Positions 17,850 to 27,033 of a stretch of DNA of 64,000 nucleotides are shown here, in pieces. The notes beneath the pieces were generated by a model. It made no database searches. It had not been told where the DNA came from and saw only the letters and a program-made list of their open reading frames with translations. This stretch comes from Xanthomonas campestris pv. badrii. GTDB taxonomy: Bacteria; Pseudomonadota; Gammaproteobacteria; Xanthomonadales; Xanthomonadaceae. The position numbers and the translations under genes were made by a program. The stretch covers positions 4,409,501 through 4,473,500 of the forward strand of contig NZ_CP051651.1 in NCBI RefSeq assembly GCF_012848175.1, given 5' to 3'. The number at the start of each line of letters is the position of its first letter. Within the stretch, counting starts at the first letter, position 1.

Positions 17850-17980
17850 TGCGGCACGTCGCAAGCCCGCGAAGCGAACCAGGCAACCCGGCGCGCGCAT
17901 GCAGCACGCTCGCACCGCATTGACCTGGGCGTGACCTGCGCATGGGTAGGGTGAGCGTCTGCTTTTTGTGAGGTTTGCCA

Positions 17981-18361
17981 ATGATCACTGCCACAAACCG
18001 AACCCGCCTGCTGGCGCTGGGCCTGTTTGTTTTTCTGGGCACCTTTGCGGTGATCGTCTGGTCTGTGATGTGGCCCTACGGCACGGTCTATTTCTTTCCG
18101 GTGCACTTTTTGATCGGTGCGGCGTTGCCCTTCCTGGTCTATGCGATCGGCGGAACCCGGCTGTGGTTCTGGATCGGCATGGGCTTCACCGCACTGGTGC
18201 TGCTGTGGTTCAACCTGTGGGGTCATGAGGTCAATGGCGCGGCGCCGCAGTTGCTCGACTGGAGCCACTTCGCTGCCGGTGTGGTCGGGATCGCCGGTGC
18301 CTGGGCGGTGCAGGTGATCTATCGCAATGCGCGCCCACCGCATCGTCCGTCGATTGGCTGA
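17981..18361 (+). CDS. Four-helix inner-membrane protein, unknown function
   Basis: The protein has 126 residues. The ATG at 17981 follows TGAGGT at good spacing. Four hydrophobic segments are visible (LLALGLFVFLGTFAVIVW, FFPVHFLIGAALPFLVYAIG, FWIGMGFTALVLLWFNLWG, AAGVVGIAGAWAVQVIY). I do not recognise the family, and the neighbours give no clear functional link. Confidence 0.72.
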   Translation: MITATNRTRLLALGLFVFLGTFAVIVWSVMWPYGTVYFFPVHFLIGAALPFLVYAIGGTRLWFWIGMGFTALVLLWFNLWGHEVNGAAPQLLDWSHFAAGVVGIAGAWAVQVIYRNARPPHRPSIG

Positions 18362-18579
18362 GCGGAATCGGGATTGGTGACTTGGGAGCCGCATCGGCCG
18401 TGGATGGCCGGTGGGCCTGGCGAAGCGGTTGCGCGACACGAGGCGCGCGGAGGACTGCCAGGGACATGTCTTGCCTACCCTGCCGCAGTCGCCGCAGCTG
18501 CCGCATGACCTTGGGCCGATAGCTTTGCTGCGCTGCGTTGGGCGACACTCGCCCCTCTTTTGATTCCCGCGAGGTCCGC

Positions 18580-19995
18580 ATGTCGTCTTGGCTACGGCGC
18601 AAATCCATCGACCAGGTCACCGTGCACGAGGCCGGGCGGCAGCTGGTCCGCAGCCTGAGCTGGCCGCATCTGATCGCACTGGGCATCGGCGCCATCGTCG
18701 GCACCGGCATCTACACCTTGATCGGCGTCGGCGCCGACAAGGCCGGCCCGGCGGTGCTGCTGTCGTTCGTGGCCGCCGGCATCGTCTGTGCCTGCGCGGC
18801 GCTGGCGTATGCGGAGATGGCCACGATGATGCCGGCCGCCGGCAGCGCCTACACCTACAGCTACACCGCACTGGGCGAGAGCATCGCCTGGGTGGTGGGC
18901 TGGAGCCTGGTGCTGGAATATTCGCTGGTGGTCAGCACGGTGGCGGTGGGCTGGTCCGGCTACTTCGTCGGCTTCCTGCAATGGCTGGGGGTGGAACTGC
19001 CCCAGACGCTGATTGCCGGGCCACATGCCGGCGGCATCGTGAACCTGCCGGCGGTGGTGATCACCTTCCTGGTCGCCGGCATGCTGATGGCCGGCACCAA
19101 GGAAAGCGCCACGCTCAACGCAGTGCTGGTGGTGTTGAAGATCATCGCGCTGGGCGTGTTCGTGGCGATCGCCTTGCCGGCCTTCAACAGCGCGAATCTG
19201 CAGCCGTTCATGCCGTACGGTTTCTCCAAGGCGATGGGCCCGGATGGCGTGGAGCGCGGGGTGATGGCGGCGGCGGCGATCATCTTCTTTGCGTTCTACG
19301 GCTTCGATGCGATTTCCACTGCGGCCGAGGAGACCAGGAACCCGGGGCGCGATCTGTCGATCGGCATCGTCGGTTCGATGATCGGCTGCACGCTGATCTA
19401 CGTGCTGGTGGCGCTGGCCGCGGTCGGCGCGATGAGCTTCACCGTGTTCGGCAAGAGCCCGGAACCGCTGGCGCTGATCCTGCGTGAGCTGGGCCAGGGC
19501 AAAGCGGCGCTGGTGATCGGCGCGGTGGCGATCATTGCGCTGCCAACCGTGTTGCTGGCGTTCCTGTACGGGCAGAGCCGGATCTTCTTCGTGATGTCGC
19601 GCGACGGGCTGTTGCCGCGCGGCTTGTCCAAGGTCAACGCGCGCACCGGCACACCGGTGGCGATCACGCTGTTCACCGCGGTGCTGGTGGCTGCATTGGC
19701 GGGCATTGCGCGGCTGGACGAGATCGCCGCGCTGGCCAATGCCGGCACATTGGCGGCGTTTACCGCGGTGGCCGCCTGCCTGTTGGTGTTGCGCGTGCGC
19801 GAGCCTGGCCGCGCGCGGGCGTTCCGCACGCCGCTGGCCTGGGTGGTGGGCCCAGTGGCGATCGGCGGCTGCCTGTATCTGTTCTGGAGCCTGCCGAGCA
19901 AGACGCAGGGGTGGTTCCTGCTGTGGAACGCGCTGGGCGTGGTGGTGTACCTGGCGTATGGGCGGCGCAATAGCCGGTTGAACCAGGCCGGGTGA
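18580..19995 (+). CDS. APC family amino acid permease
   Basis: This 471-residue inner-membrane transporter has about 12 hydrophobic segments. The first shows the APC substrate-binding motif GAIVGTGIYTLIGVGADKAG; later segments include FFAFYGFDAISTAAEETRNP, typical of cationic amino acid transporter-like members. The ATG at 18580 follows GAGGT. A longer frame from 18538 lacks a ribosome site. Confidence 0.92.
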   Translation: MSSWLRRKSIDQVTVHEAGRQLVRSLSWPHLIALGIGAIVGTGIYTLIGVGADKAGPAVLLSFVAAGIVCACAALAYAEMATMMPAAGSAYTYSYTALGESIAWVVGWSLVLEYSLVVSTVAVGWSGYFVGFLQWLGVELPQTLIAGPHAGGIVNLPAVVITFLVAGMLMAGTKESATLNAVLVVLKIIALGVFVAIALPAFNSANLQPFMPYGFSKAMGPDGVERGVMAAAAIIFFAFYGFDAISTAAEETRNPGRDLSIGIVGSMIGCTLIYVLVALAAVGAMSFTVFGKSPEPLALILRELGQGKAALVIGAVAIIALPTVLLAFLYGQSRIFFVMSRDGLLPRGLSKVNARTGTPVAITLFTAVLVAALAGIARLDEIAALANAGTLAAFTAVAACLLVLRVREPGRARAFRTPLAWVVGPVAIGGCLYLFWSLPSKTQGWFLLWNALGVVVYLAYGRRNSRLNQAG

Positions 19996-20039
19996 GGCGT
20001 TGTTTGAGAGGACGCTTTCAGCTGGGTTGCGCGACGCCG

Positions 20040-20190
20040 ACCAATCCCTTCTCCCCCTGCATGGGGGGAGAAGGTGGCCCGAAGGGCCGGATGAGGGTGC
20101 GGGCGGAGCCTCGTGTCATCCAATTCGTCAGTGGCTTCGCCCCGTACCCTCACCCCAACCCCTCTCCCGGAGGGAGAGGGGCCTTCAAGC
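20040..20190. repeat. Dispersed intergenic inverted-repeat element
   Basis: Two hairpins flank a middle segment. The left pairs CTTCTCCCCC with GGGGGAGAAG around CATG, then gives GGCCCGAAGGGCC and GATGAGGGT. The right carries ACCCTCACCCCAACCCCTCT and a CTCTCCCGGAGGGAGAG palindrome. The outer motifs GAGGGT and ACCCTC are also complementary. It sits between the convergent permease and GH92 genes, and this type of element is scattered between genes in xanthomonads. Confidence 0.75.
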
Positions 20191-20254
20191 GGCGCGTCGC
20201 TGGTCAGTGCTTGCGGCGTCGCGGCTTGCGGTGACCGGGGGCTGCAGCTGGTTG

Positions 20255-22732
20255 TTACTGCGCCGCTGCTGGCGTGGCACAAAACGAGGTCGGCAACGCA
20301 TCTGCTTGCGTACCCCACCCTTGGGTCGGGGCGCGGCTGGTCAGCGCGAACGACAGTGTGCCGCCCTGCTGCAACTGCGCCCAGTCCAGGAACACCTGCG
20401 GCTGCGGTTTGCCGTTCAAGCGCACGCCTTCCACGTACTGCAGCGCGCGCCCGTCGGCACCGGGGGCGTCGATGCGCAGGCGCTTGCCATTGCCCAGGTC
20501 CAGCGTGGCGCGTTTGAAGCGCGGGGTGTGCAGCAGGAATTGGCCGCTGCCCGGCACCGCCGGATACAGGCCCAGGGCGCTGAACAGGTACCAGGCCGAC
20601 ATGGTGCCGAGGTCGTCGTTACCGGTGACGCCATTGGGCGCGTTGGTGAACAGCTGCTGCGCGGCGCGCACCACGGTGGCGGTCTTCCACGGCTGGCCGA
20701 TCAGCGTGTACATCCACGGCGCGTGCAGGTCCGGTTCGTTGTTGGGGTTGTAGCGGTACTGGTTGTAGTAGCTGTACGGGCCGACCACCCAGTGCGTGCG
20801 TGCGCCATTGCGCGGGTCCTTGAGCAGGTCGTCGTAGGCGAAGAAAGTATCCAGGCGTCTGCCTGCCTGTTCGCTGCCGTGCATGGCCTGCAGCATGCCG
20901 GGGATGTCCTGTTGCACCAGCCACTGGTATTGCCAGGCGGTGCCTTCATGGAAGCCGTGCTGCGAGCGTGGGCTGTACTGGTCGTTGGACGGCGCGTACC
21001 AGCTGCCATCTTCCAGACGCGGACGCGGGAAGCCGGCAAATCCGGTCTCCGCGTCGCGCACGGTGGCGTCCCAGACGCGGTGCCAGTTGCCGCCGCGCGC
21101 GCGCAGCTGGGTGCTGTCGTCGGCATGGCCCAGGGCGTGGGCCATCTGTGCCAGCGCGCAATCGGCCAGCGCATATTCCAGCGTGGCCGAGCCGCCGTGG
21201 TGCGGGTCCACGTCCATGCCCTTGGACGGAAACGCGCGGTCGTATTGCACGAAGCCATTGGCGAGATAACTCGCATTGCCCGAGCGCCCGGAATGCCGCG
21301 AGTTGATCGGCGGTTGACCGAAGGCGTTCTGGCGTAGCGCGGCGTAGGCCTCGGCCTCGTTGCCCTGCAGTGCGCCGAAGCGCCACAGGTCGACCAGGAA
21401 GGGCGTCACCGGATCGCCGGTCATGATGTTGGTGTCGTAGTTGGCATAGCCCCAGCGCGGCAACCAACCGCCCTGCTGGTGGATGGCCAGCAGCGAGCGG
21501 CCGATGTCGCGCGCGCGCTGCGGGCGCAGCAAGGCCAGCAACTGGTTCTGCGAGCGATAGGTGTCCCACAGCGAAAAATACTCGTAATAGGTCCAGCCAT
21601 CGGCGCGGTGGATGGCATCGTCGTAGCCGCGGTAGCGGCCATCGGCATCGCTGCCGGTGAGCGGTTGCAGCAGCGCGTGGTAGAGCGCGGTGTAGGCCAC
21701 GCGGCGGTCATCGCTGCTGGCCCCATCCAGCTGCAGGCTGGCCAGCTCGCTGCGCCAGGCCTGCTGCGCGCGCTGGCGCATCTGCGCAAGGCTCAGCAAC
21801 TTGCCGCCCTGCATGCCATCGGCGCGCAGATTGGCGCGGGCGCCTTCGGCATCCACATGCGAGATCGCGCTGACCACGGTCACCGCGCGCGCGTCCTTGC
21901 CGGTGCCCAACGGGAAACTGAGCCAGGCGCCATTGGGCTTGAGTTCGCCGCCCATGCCGTGACGCGCGCCGGGCACGCCGCCGTCCTCGCCCCAGACCCC
22001 AAACGCGGTGAACGGGCGGTCGAATTCCAGCCGGAACCAGGTGGTGTATTCGTGGCCGCCACAGAAACTCTGCGTGACCAGCTTGCCTTCCACCACGCGG
22101 TCGCCGACCAGCTGCACCTGGCTGCCGATCACCACGTGGCGGTCGTTGGCCTGGGCCACGTTGACCAGCACATGGCCGGTGTCGGCGCCCGGCGCGAAGG
22201 TATAGCGCTCGGCGGCGGCGCGGGTGAGCGCGCTGGCTTCGGCATCGATGCCGCCGTAATCGGTGAGCCGCACCTTGTAGTAGCCGGCCTGCCCCACTTC
22301 GCCCTCATGCGTGTAACGCGCGGCATAGCGCTTCTGGTCGAAGGCCTTGGCATCGCCGGTATCGAAGTCGCCGCCGGGGCCGATGCGGCCGGTCACCGGC
22401 AGGATCGACACCTGCCCGCCCTGCTCCCAGCAGCCGGCGCCGGACAGGAACGAATGCCCGAAGCCGCGGATGCTGGGGTCGTCGTAGCGCCAGCCGGCAT
22501 AGTGCGCGCCGATCGGGCTGACCTGGATCAGGCCGAACGGTGCCGACGCACCGGGGAAGGTATTGCCGTCGTCCTTGCTGCCGATGAAGGTGTTGACCTG
22601 CGCCGGGTCCTGCGCAGCCAACGGGCCAGCGAGCGTCACGCCCAGCAGGCACAGGCCGGCAGCGGCGCGGCGCCACAGCGGCGTTGATGCAAGATGCGAC
22701 CAGGCGCGACGAGCGGCAACAACAGGGAGCAT
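20255..22732 (-). CDS. GH92 family alpha-1,2-mannosidase, exported
   Basis: The protein has 825 residues. The ATG at 22732 follows GAGGTG; the frame stays open further upstream, but only this start gives a signal peptide (GLCLLGVTLAGPLAAQ). GH92 enzymes are calcium-dependent exo-alpha-mannosidases that trim mannose from glycoprotein N-glycans. Family patterns visible are VNTFIGSKDDGNTFPGASAP near the N-terminus and GNDDLGTMSAWYLFSALGLY near the C-terminus. Plant or microbial glycans are the likely targets. The gene stands alone between two repeat-rich spacers. Confidence 0.92.
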   Translation of the reverse strand: MLPVVAARRAWSHLASTPLWRRAAAGLCLLGVTLAGPLAAQDPAQVNTFIGSKDDGNTFPGASAPFGLIQVSPIGAHYAGWRYDDPSIRGFGHSFLSGAGCWEQGGQVSILPVTGRIGPGGDFDTGDAKAFDQKRYAARYTHEGEVGQAGYYKVRLTDYGGIDAEASALTRAAAERYTFAPGADTGHVLVNVAQANDRHVVIGSQVQLVGDRVVEGKLVTQSFCGGHEYTTWFRLEFDRPFTAFGVWGEDGGVPGARHGMGGELKPNGAWLSFPLGTGKDARAVTVVSAISHVDAEGARANLRADGMQGGKLLSLAQMRQRAQQAWRSELASLQLDGASSDDRRVAYTALYHALLQPLTGSDADGRYRGYDDAIHRADGWTYYEYFSLWDTYRSQNQLLALLRPQRARDIGRSLLAIHQQGGWLPRWGYANYDTNIMTGDPVTPFLVDLWRFGALQGNEAEAYAALRQNAFGQPPINSRHSGRSGNASYLANGFVQYDRAFPSKGMDVDPHHGGSATLEYALADCALAQMAHALGHADDSTQLRARGGNWHRVWDATVRDAETGFAGFPRPRLEDGSWYAPSNDQYSPRSQHGFHEGTAWQYQWLVQQDIPGMLQAMHGSEQAGRRLDTFFAYDDLLKDPRNGARTHWVVGPYSYYNQYRYNPNNEPDLHAPWMYTLIGQPWKTATVVRAAQQLFTNAPNGVTGNDDLGTMSAWYLFSALGLYPAVPGSGQFLLHTPRFKRATLDLGNGKRLRIDAPGADGRALQYVEGVRLNGKPQPQVFLDWAQLQQGGTLSFALTSRAPTQGWGTQADALPTSFCATPAAAQ

Positions 22733-23078
22733 GCAGGACACCTCGGGGAAGAGCGGCCGCGGCCGCAGGTGAGATCGCGCATACCGGTCGCACCAAGACG
22801 TGGCGACCGACGCAGGACGAGCGTGCGCGAAACCGACGCACGCCACAACCCTGGATGTCGTCAGCCGCAGCAATGACCTTGTCTGGACGCAGTGCTCCAC
22901 GCCGCACTTACCCCGTACAGGACGCACGCCGATGGCAACGCAGCGTGCGATCGCCAATGTCCTGATTGCCCTCCAGTTGCGCCAATCAACCCAACGGTTG
23001 CCCAGGCGGCGCTGCATGATGTGCTCGAGGGCATCGGCCATGCTGCGTGCTTTTCTTCGACCGACTCCTGCCGGCGCC
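22733..23078. other. Intergenic region without a recognised gene
   Basis: This 346-bp spacer lies between the 5' end of the GH92 gene and the 3' end of the effector-like gene, both on the minus strand. It should contain the GH92 promoter. I see no hairpin terminator and no supported small gene. Confidence 0.45.
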
Positions 23079-24590
23079 TCAGTCGCGCGTGGATGCAGCG
23101 GTTTGCTGATCCGACCGTTCGAACAGATCTGCGTAGTGCGCGCTGAAGCTTTCTCGATCGGTGAGGAAGGCTTCCAGGTCCGGCACATTTCCACGCGCGA
23201 ATGGGGGCAGCTCGACCCCATGCGCGTTTGCCAACGCACGGATGGCCAATTCGGTCTTTGCGGCGCTTCCTCGCATGTCGGGCATCGCATGAGCCATCCA
23301 CCAATGCAGGTTGCCAAGCGCCGGCATCAGCTCGGCGGGAGCGTGGGCTCGCGCAACCAGGTCGCCAAACAGGTTTTCGACATGGTTCATGATCGGCTGC
23401 ACCAGTTCGAAAGAGGTGTGATGGATGGAGAATGGGAAAGCGATGGCAAAGGGTTCCGGGTGTCCTGTCCGCCCGTGTTCGGCGAGCGGATGCTGAAAGT
23501 CGTCCGGATTCACTGCCAGCCGTAGCTGGGTGAGCGGAACCTTCTCCCCATTCAATTCGCCCACCATTTCGAAGACGTCATGCGCCATGAACCCGTCGGG
23601 CATGGTCTGCCCAGCGTCCGCAGCAAGACCATTGGCTTGCCGAACCAACGGAAGCTGGCGCACTCGTGGCCCCAGATACGCATAGTGCTTTGTGAGGGGT
23701 GTGCTGACGTTCGTCTGCCGTGGGTAACCCGCCGCAAATGGCTGAGCATTGCCTTGTTTTGGCTTGCCAGGACCGCCTGTCTGCGCCGTTTGCTGGGTGG
23801 CCCAGCTATGACGCGCTGCGCCGACGAAATCCCACAGTTGCCGGAAGCTCTGGATCTGCCCGCTTGCGATGCGTGCGCCGCCTTCCCGGGCGGTGGAATG
23901 AAAGCGGCGACCATACTGTTGATTCTCTGGTGTCGACTCCTGGTTGAAGCGCGGGTCTGGCCAGCGTGCCACGCCTGTCAACGCAATCTGTGTGGGCGAG
24001 AGTTTGCTCTGCGCGACAGGTCCTGGCAGTGCGTGACGGATGGGTGGCGATACGGCGGTGAACATGTGGTCCAGCCCCTGCAGGCCAGGCGCCAGCGCCG
24101 CCGATGCCGCCGCCTTCAGCAACGGTTTGGATCCGTGCGTGGTGACCGATTGAGCTCCCGGCTCATGGAAGAGACTGCTCTCGATGTCCAGCCTGCGTGC
24201 GCCTTGCTCTTCGGCGTAACGCAGACGCACCTGCACATCCGAACTGATCCGTTGATCTTGGGTCAGCGCCTGCGAGGGACGCTGGCGCTGCAGGTCCACT
24301 GTCACTGTTTCGCCCGGTCTGGACAGTGCCATCTCGATACCTGCCAGGGCCGCATGTGCCGGCTGCATCGTCGGTGCCTGATGACTGGCAGCCTGGGAAC
24401 CGTTCGTGGCTTCTTTCGCGCCGGAACACAGCATGCGGGGAAGCGCTTTTTTCACCTTTCGCTTGAGGCCGCCCAGGGGACCGGCTGCGCCGGCGCTCGT
24501 CGGCGCAGCCGGCGCATCTGCGCGTGCCGGTGACTGCGGTGTATCGCCCGGGGCAATGCCGCTATGCGATGGCGCTTGATTGATCTTCAT
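23079..24590 (-). CDS. Candidate type III secreted effector, family not assigned
   Basis: The protein has 503 residues and starts MKINQAPSHSGIAPGDTPQS at the ATG at 24590. The first 80 residues are rich in Ser, Pro, Ala and Thr with few acidic residues and no hydrophobic signal, as in type III secreted proteins; a basic patch (GGLKRKVKKALPRMLC) follows. The C-terminal half is a folded domain with FEMVGELNGEKVPLTQLRL, FSIHHTSFELVQPIMNH and LHWWMAHAMPDMRGSA. It has no membrane segment. The pattern is effector-like, but I cannot match it to a named Xop family. No full PIP box was found upstream. It could also be a toxin of another secretion route. Confidence 0.6.
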   Translation of the reverse strand: MKINQAPSHSGIAPGDTPQSPARADAPAAPTSAGAAGPLGGLKRKVKKALPRMLCSGAKEATNGSQAASHQAPTMQPAHAALAGIEMALSRPGETVTVDLQRQRPSQALTQDQRISSDVQVRLRYAEEQGARRLDIESSLFHEPGAQSVTTHGSKPLLKAAASAALAPGLQGLDHMFTAVSPPIRHALPGPVAQSKLSPTQIALTGVARWPDPRFNQESTPENQQYGRRFHSTAREGGARIASGQIQSFRQLWDFVGAARHSWATQQTAQTGGPGKPKQGNAQPFAAGYPRQTNVSTPLTKHYAYLGPRVRQLPLVRQANGLAADAGQTMPDGFMAHDVFEMVGELNGEKVPLTQLRLAVNPDDFQHPLAEHGRTGHPEPFAIAFPFSIHHTSFELVQPIMNHVENLFGDLVARAHAPAELMPALGNLHWWMAHAMPDMRGSAAKTELAIRALANAHGVELPPFARGNVPDLEAFLTDRESFSAHYADLFERSDQQTAASTRD

Positions 24591-25041
24591 GAGATCCGCT
24601 AGACGGTCGCTGTCCTGGTGAACGTAGCGCACGACCACTGGCATTGAGCCGATCGCTGGAAAAGTGGTGGCTCATCAAGCGAAGCGTTCGGCGTGTGCTC
24701 ACCAGAATCGCAGCCGTTCCGGCGCTGTCCCCCGCAGCCGAAGCGCCGGGATGCGCTTGCACGCAACTGCACAGCTCACGGCGCAACGGCGCTTGCGGCT
24801 GAGACGAGGGTGTCCATTCCGATTCGAGGTGTCGGGCCGCCTTATGGCCACATGCGCCGGGCGATGGTCGGCTCAGAAATCGAACTCGTCCTTGCCGCGA
24901 TCTCGCGCCCGATCGGGCTGAACAGGCGGCGGTTGTAGAGCTCGTCGTTCAGTTCGTATGGGTGCTTGTGGTTTGTCGAACGCGTCCCATGCAAAGCCCA
25001 CCGTCCCACGCTCGAATCGGCTCGGATCGGATCGGCAGGCG
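24591..25041. other. Intergenic region, possibly with gene debris
   Basis: This 451-bp spacer sits between the effector-like gene and the diguanylate cyclase gene. On the minus strand at about 24845-25030, two frames are open. One ends in DKPQAPIRTERRALQPPPVQ followed by an acidic tail; neither has a supported start. This may be a remnant, but I do not recognise it. Confidence 0.35.
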
Positions 25042-26790
25042 CTAGCGCTGGTCGTTGACGCCTGTGCCGCGCCGCGCGCGCCGGGTTGCGTAGAGCGAAT
25101 GGTCGGCCCGGTCGACCACCGCGCTCAGTGCCTCGCCCGGCTGGCGCAAGGCCGTGCCCAGGGTGAACAGGATCGGCGCCTCGTCGCTGGCCGCGAGGTA
25201 GCTGCGCACCAGCGCTTCCAGCTGCGCCTCGCTGGCCGCGTGCAGCAGCACCAGGAATTCATCGCCGCCCAGCCGCACCAGGTGGTCCTGGCGACGCAGC
25301 GGGTGATTGAGGAACCAGGCCATCTGTACCAGCACCTCATCGCCGCGCTGGTGGCCATAGGTGTCGTTGACCAGTTTGAACTTGTCCAGATCCACCACCA
25401 CGCAGCCCCAGCGCACGCTGGCGTCGCGTTTGTCCAGGTCGTCCAGGAAGCGACGGTTGAAGCAATTGGTCAGCGGGTCGGTGAACGACCATTCCAGCAG
25501 CTGTTTTTCCTGCTGATACTGGTTGGTGATGTCCTGGGCGTGCGCCAGCACCATGGCGGCATCGGCCTCCACGTCGAGCACGTTGTGGTATTTCCAGTGG
25601 CGCAGGCTGCCATCGCGGGCCACCAGCTCGATCACCCCCGAATCCTGGCCATCGAGCACCATGCGCGAGAGATAGCCGCGCACGCTGTCATGCCGCTCCG
25701 GGCGGATCAGCTCCAACAGCGAGCAGCCCTCCATCTCCTCCACGCTGCGGCCCAGCGAACGTGCCGCCGCCGGGTTCACGCTGACCAGCCGGCCATCCAT
25801 GTCGTGGGTGCAGATCAGGCCCAGGCTGTACTGGAACATCTTGCGGAACTTGCGTTCGCTGGCGGCCAGCGCATCCACCGCACGGTGGCGGTCGGTGACG
25901 TCCTGGATCGCACCGATCAGGCGCATGCGGCCGTCCACATGTTCCACCGCGCCGGTACTGTGCACCCACAGGTGGCGGCCGGTGCTGCTGATCAGCGGCA
26001 GCTCCAGGTCCCAGGGAATGCCCTGATTGACGCAGGTGTCCACCGCCTCGGTGATCACCGCGCGCGCTTCCAGTGGATAGAAGGCAATGGCTTCGGCGAG
26101 GGTGGGCCGGTAGCCCGGCGGCAGGTCGTGCATCCGGCAGGTCTCGTCCGACCAGGTCAGCGTGCCGGTGCCCACATCCACCTCCCAGCCGCCCACGCCG
26201 GCCACCCGCCCGGTGCGCTCCAGGAAGGCCTCGCTCTCGCGCAGCCGTTGCTGGAGCCGGGCATTGGTCTCGGCGCGCTCTAGCATCATCCGGCGCTGTT
26301 CCAGCCCTTGGGCGGCCACCCTGGCCAGTTGCTGCAGGGCCTGCAGCTGGGCCGGTTGCAGCTGGCGTGGGCGCTGGTCGATCACGCACACCGTGCCCAT
26401 GCGCAGGCCGTCCGGCAGCACGATCGGTGCGCCGGCGTAGTAACGGATGCCGGGCGCGTCGGTGACCAGCGCGTTGTCATGGAAACGCGGGTCGGCCGGT
26501 GCGTCGGGTACTTCCATCACCGCATCGCCCTGGATGGCATGGGCGCAGAAGGCCAGTTCGCGCGGGGTTTCGGACACGCCCGGCAAGCCGATATTGGCCT
26601 TCCACCATTGCCGATGTTCGTCCACCAGGGACACCAGCGCGATGGGCGTGCCGGCGATGGCCTGCGCGGCGGCGGCCAGCGCGTCGAAAAACGGTTCGGA
26701 CTCGGTATCGAGCACCTGCAACAACGCCAGGCGGGCCAGGCGCTCGGCTTCGCCAGGCGGGATGGACGGTACGGCGTCGCGCGGATTCAA
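25042..26790 (-). CDS. Diguanylate cyclase with GAF, PAS, PAS and GGDEF domains
   Basis: About 582 residues. The order is GAF (RLARLALLQVLDTESEPFFD through VCVIDQRPR), two PAS domains with PAC motifs (WSDETCRMHDLPPGYRP; FQYSLGLICTHDMDGRLVSV), then GGDEF (DPLTNCFNRRFLDDLD; DKFKLVNDTYGHQRGDE; RLGGDEFLVLL). The active-site GGDEF is intact, and an RRQD inhibitory site lies five residues before it, so the enzyme should make cyclic di-GMP and be product-inhibited. There is no EAL domain or membrane segment. The start is uncertain: TTG at 26790 was chosen as closest to the GAF domain, with in-frame ATGs at 26859 and 26901. Confidence 0.88.
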   Translation of the reverse strand: MNPRDAVPSIPPGEAERLARLALLQVLDTESEPFFDALAAAAQAIAGTPIALVSLVDEHRQWWKANIGLPGVSETPRELAFCAHAIQGDAVMEVPDAPADPRFHDNALVTDAPGIRYYAGAPIVLPDGLRMGTVCVIDQRPRQLQPAQLQALQQLARVAAQGLEQRRMMLERAETNARLQQRLRESEAFLERTGRVAGVGGWEVDVGTGTLTWSDETCRMHDLPPGYRPTLAEAIAFYPLEARAVITEAVDTCVNQGIPWDLELPLISSTGRHLWVHSTGAVEHVDGRMRLIGAIQDVTDRHRAVDALAASERKFRKMFQYSLGLICTHDMDGRLVSVNPAAARSLGRSVEEMEGCSLLELIRPERHDSVRGYLSRMVLDGQDSGVIELVARDGSLRHWKYHNVLDVEADAAMVLAHAQDITNQYQQEKQLLEWSFTDPLTNCFNRRFLDDLDKRDASVRWGCVVVDLDKFKLVNDTYGHQRGDEVLVQMAWFLNHPLRRQDHLVRLGGDEFLVLLHAASEAQLEALVRSYLAASDEAPILFTLGTALRQPGEALSAVVDRADHSLYATRRARRGTGVNDQR

Positions 26791-27033
26791 ATGAAGGATC
26801 GCTCGGCGAAAGTCATCGGCGCAGTCTAGCCGAGCCGGCCGGAGACGCCGCCGGTGCATTGCGTGCGCCAGCGCGCAGCTTGCACGGCCCGGCGGCCACA
26901 TGCCGCCACGCGCGATAGGCGGCAGCGCTCACGCCGGCGCGCCGGGTACGCGCGGCGCATCGCACCTTTGCAGCGCCAGGGACAGCCGCACTCGGGACCG
27001 CCGGCACACGCGGGCCTGGCCTGTGTGGCTCAC

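Noticed and set aside
24660..24684. PIP-box-like sequence upstream of the effector candidate (TTCGC-N15-TTTTT on the minus strand)
   Set aside because: The first half and the 15-bp spacing fit, but the second half matches only two of five positions, so HrpX control is not supported.
24845..25030. Gene fragment upstream of the effector candidate
   Set aside because: Two minus-strand frames are open, but neither has a start, a ribosome site or a recognisable domain.
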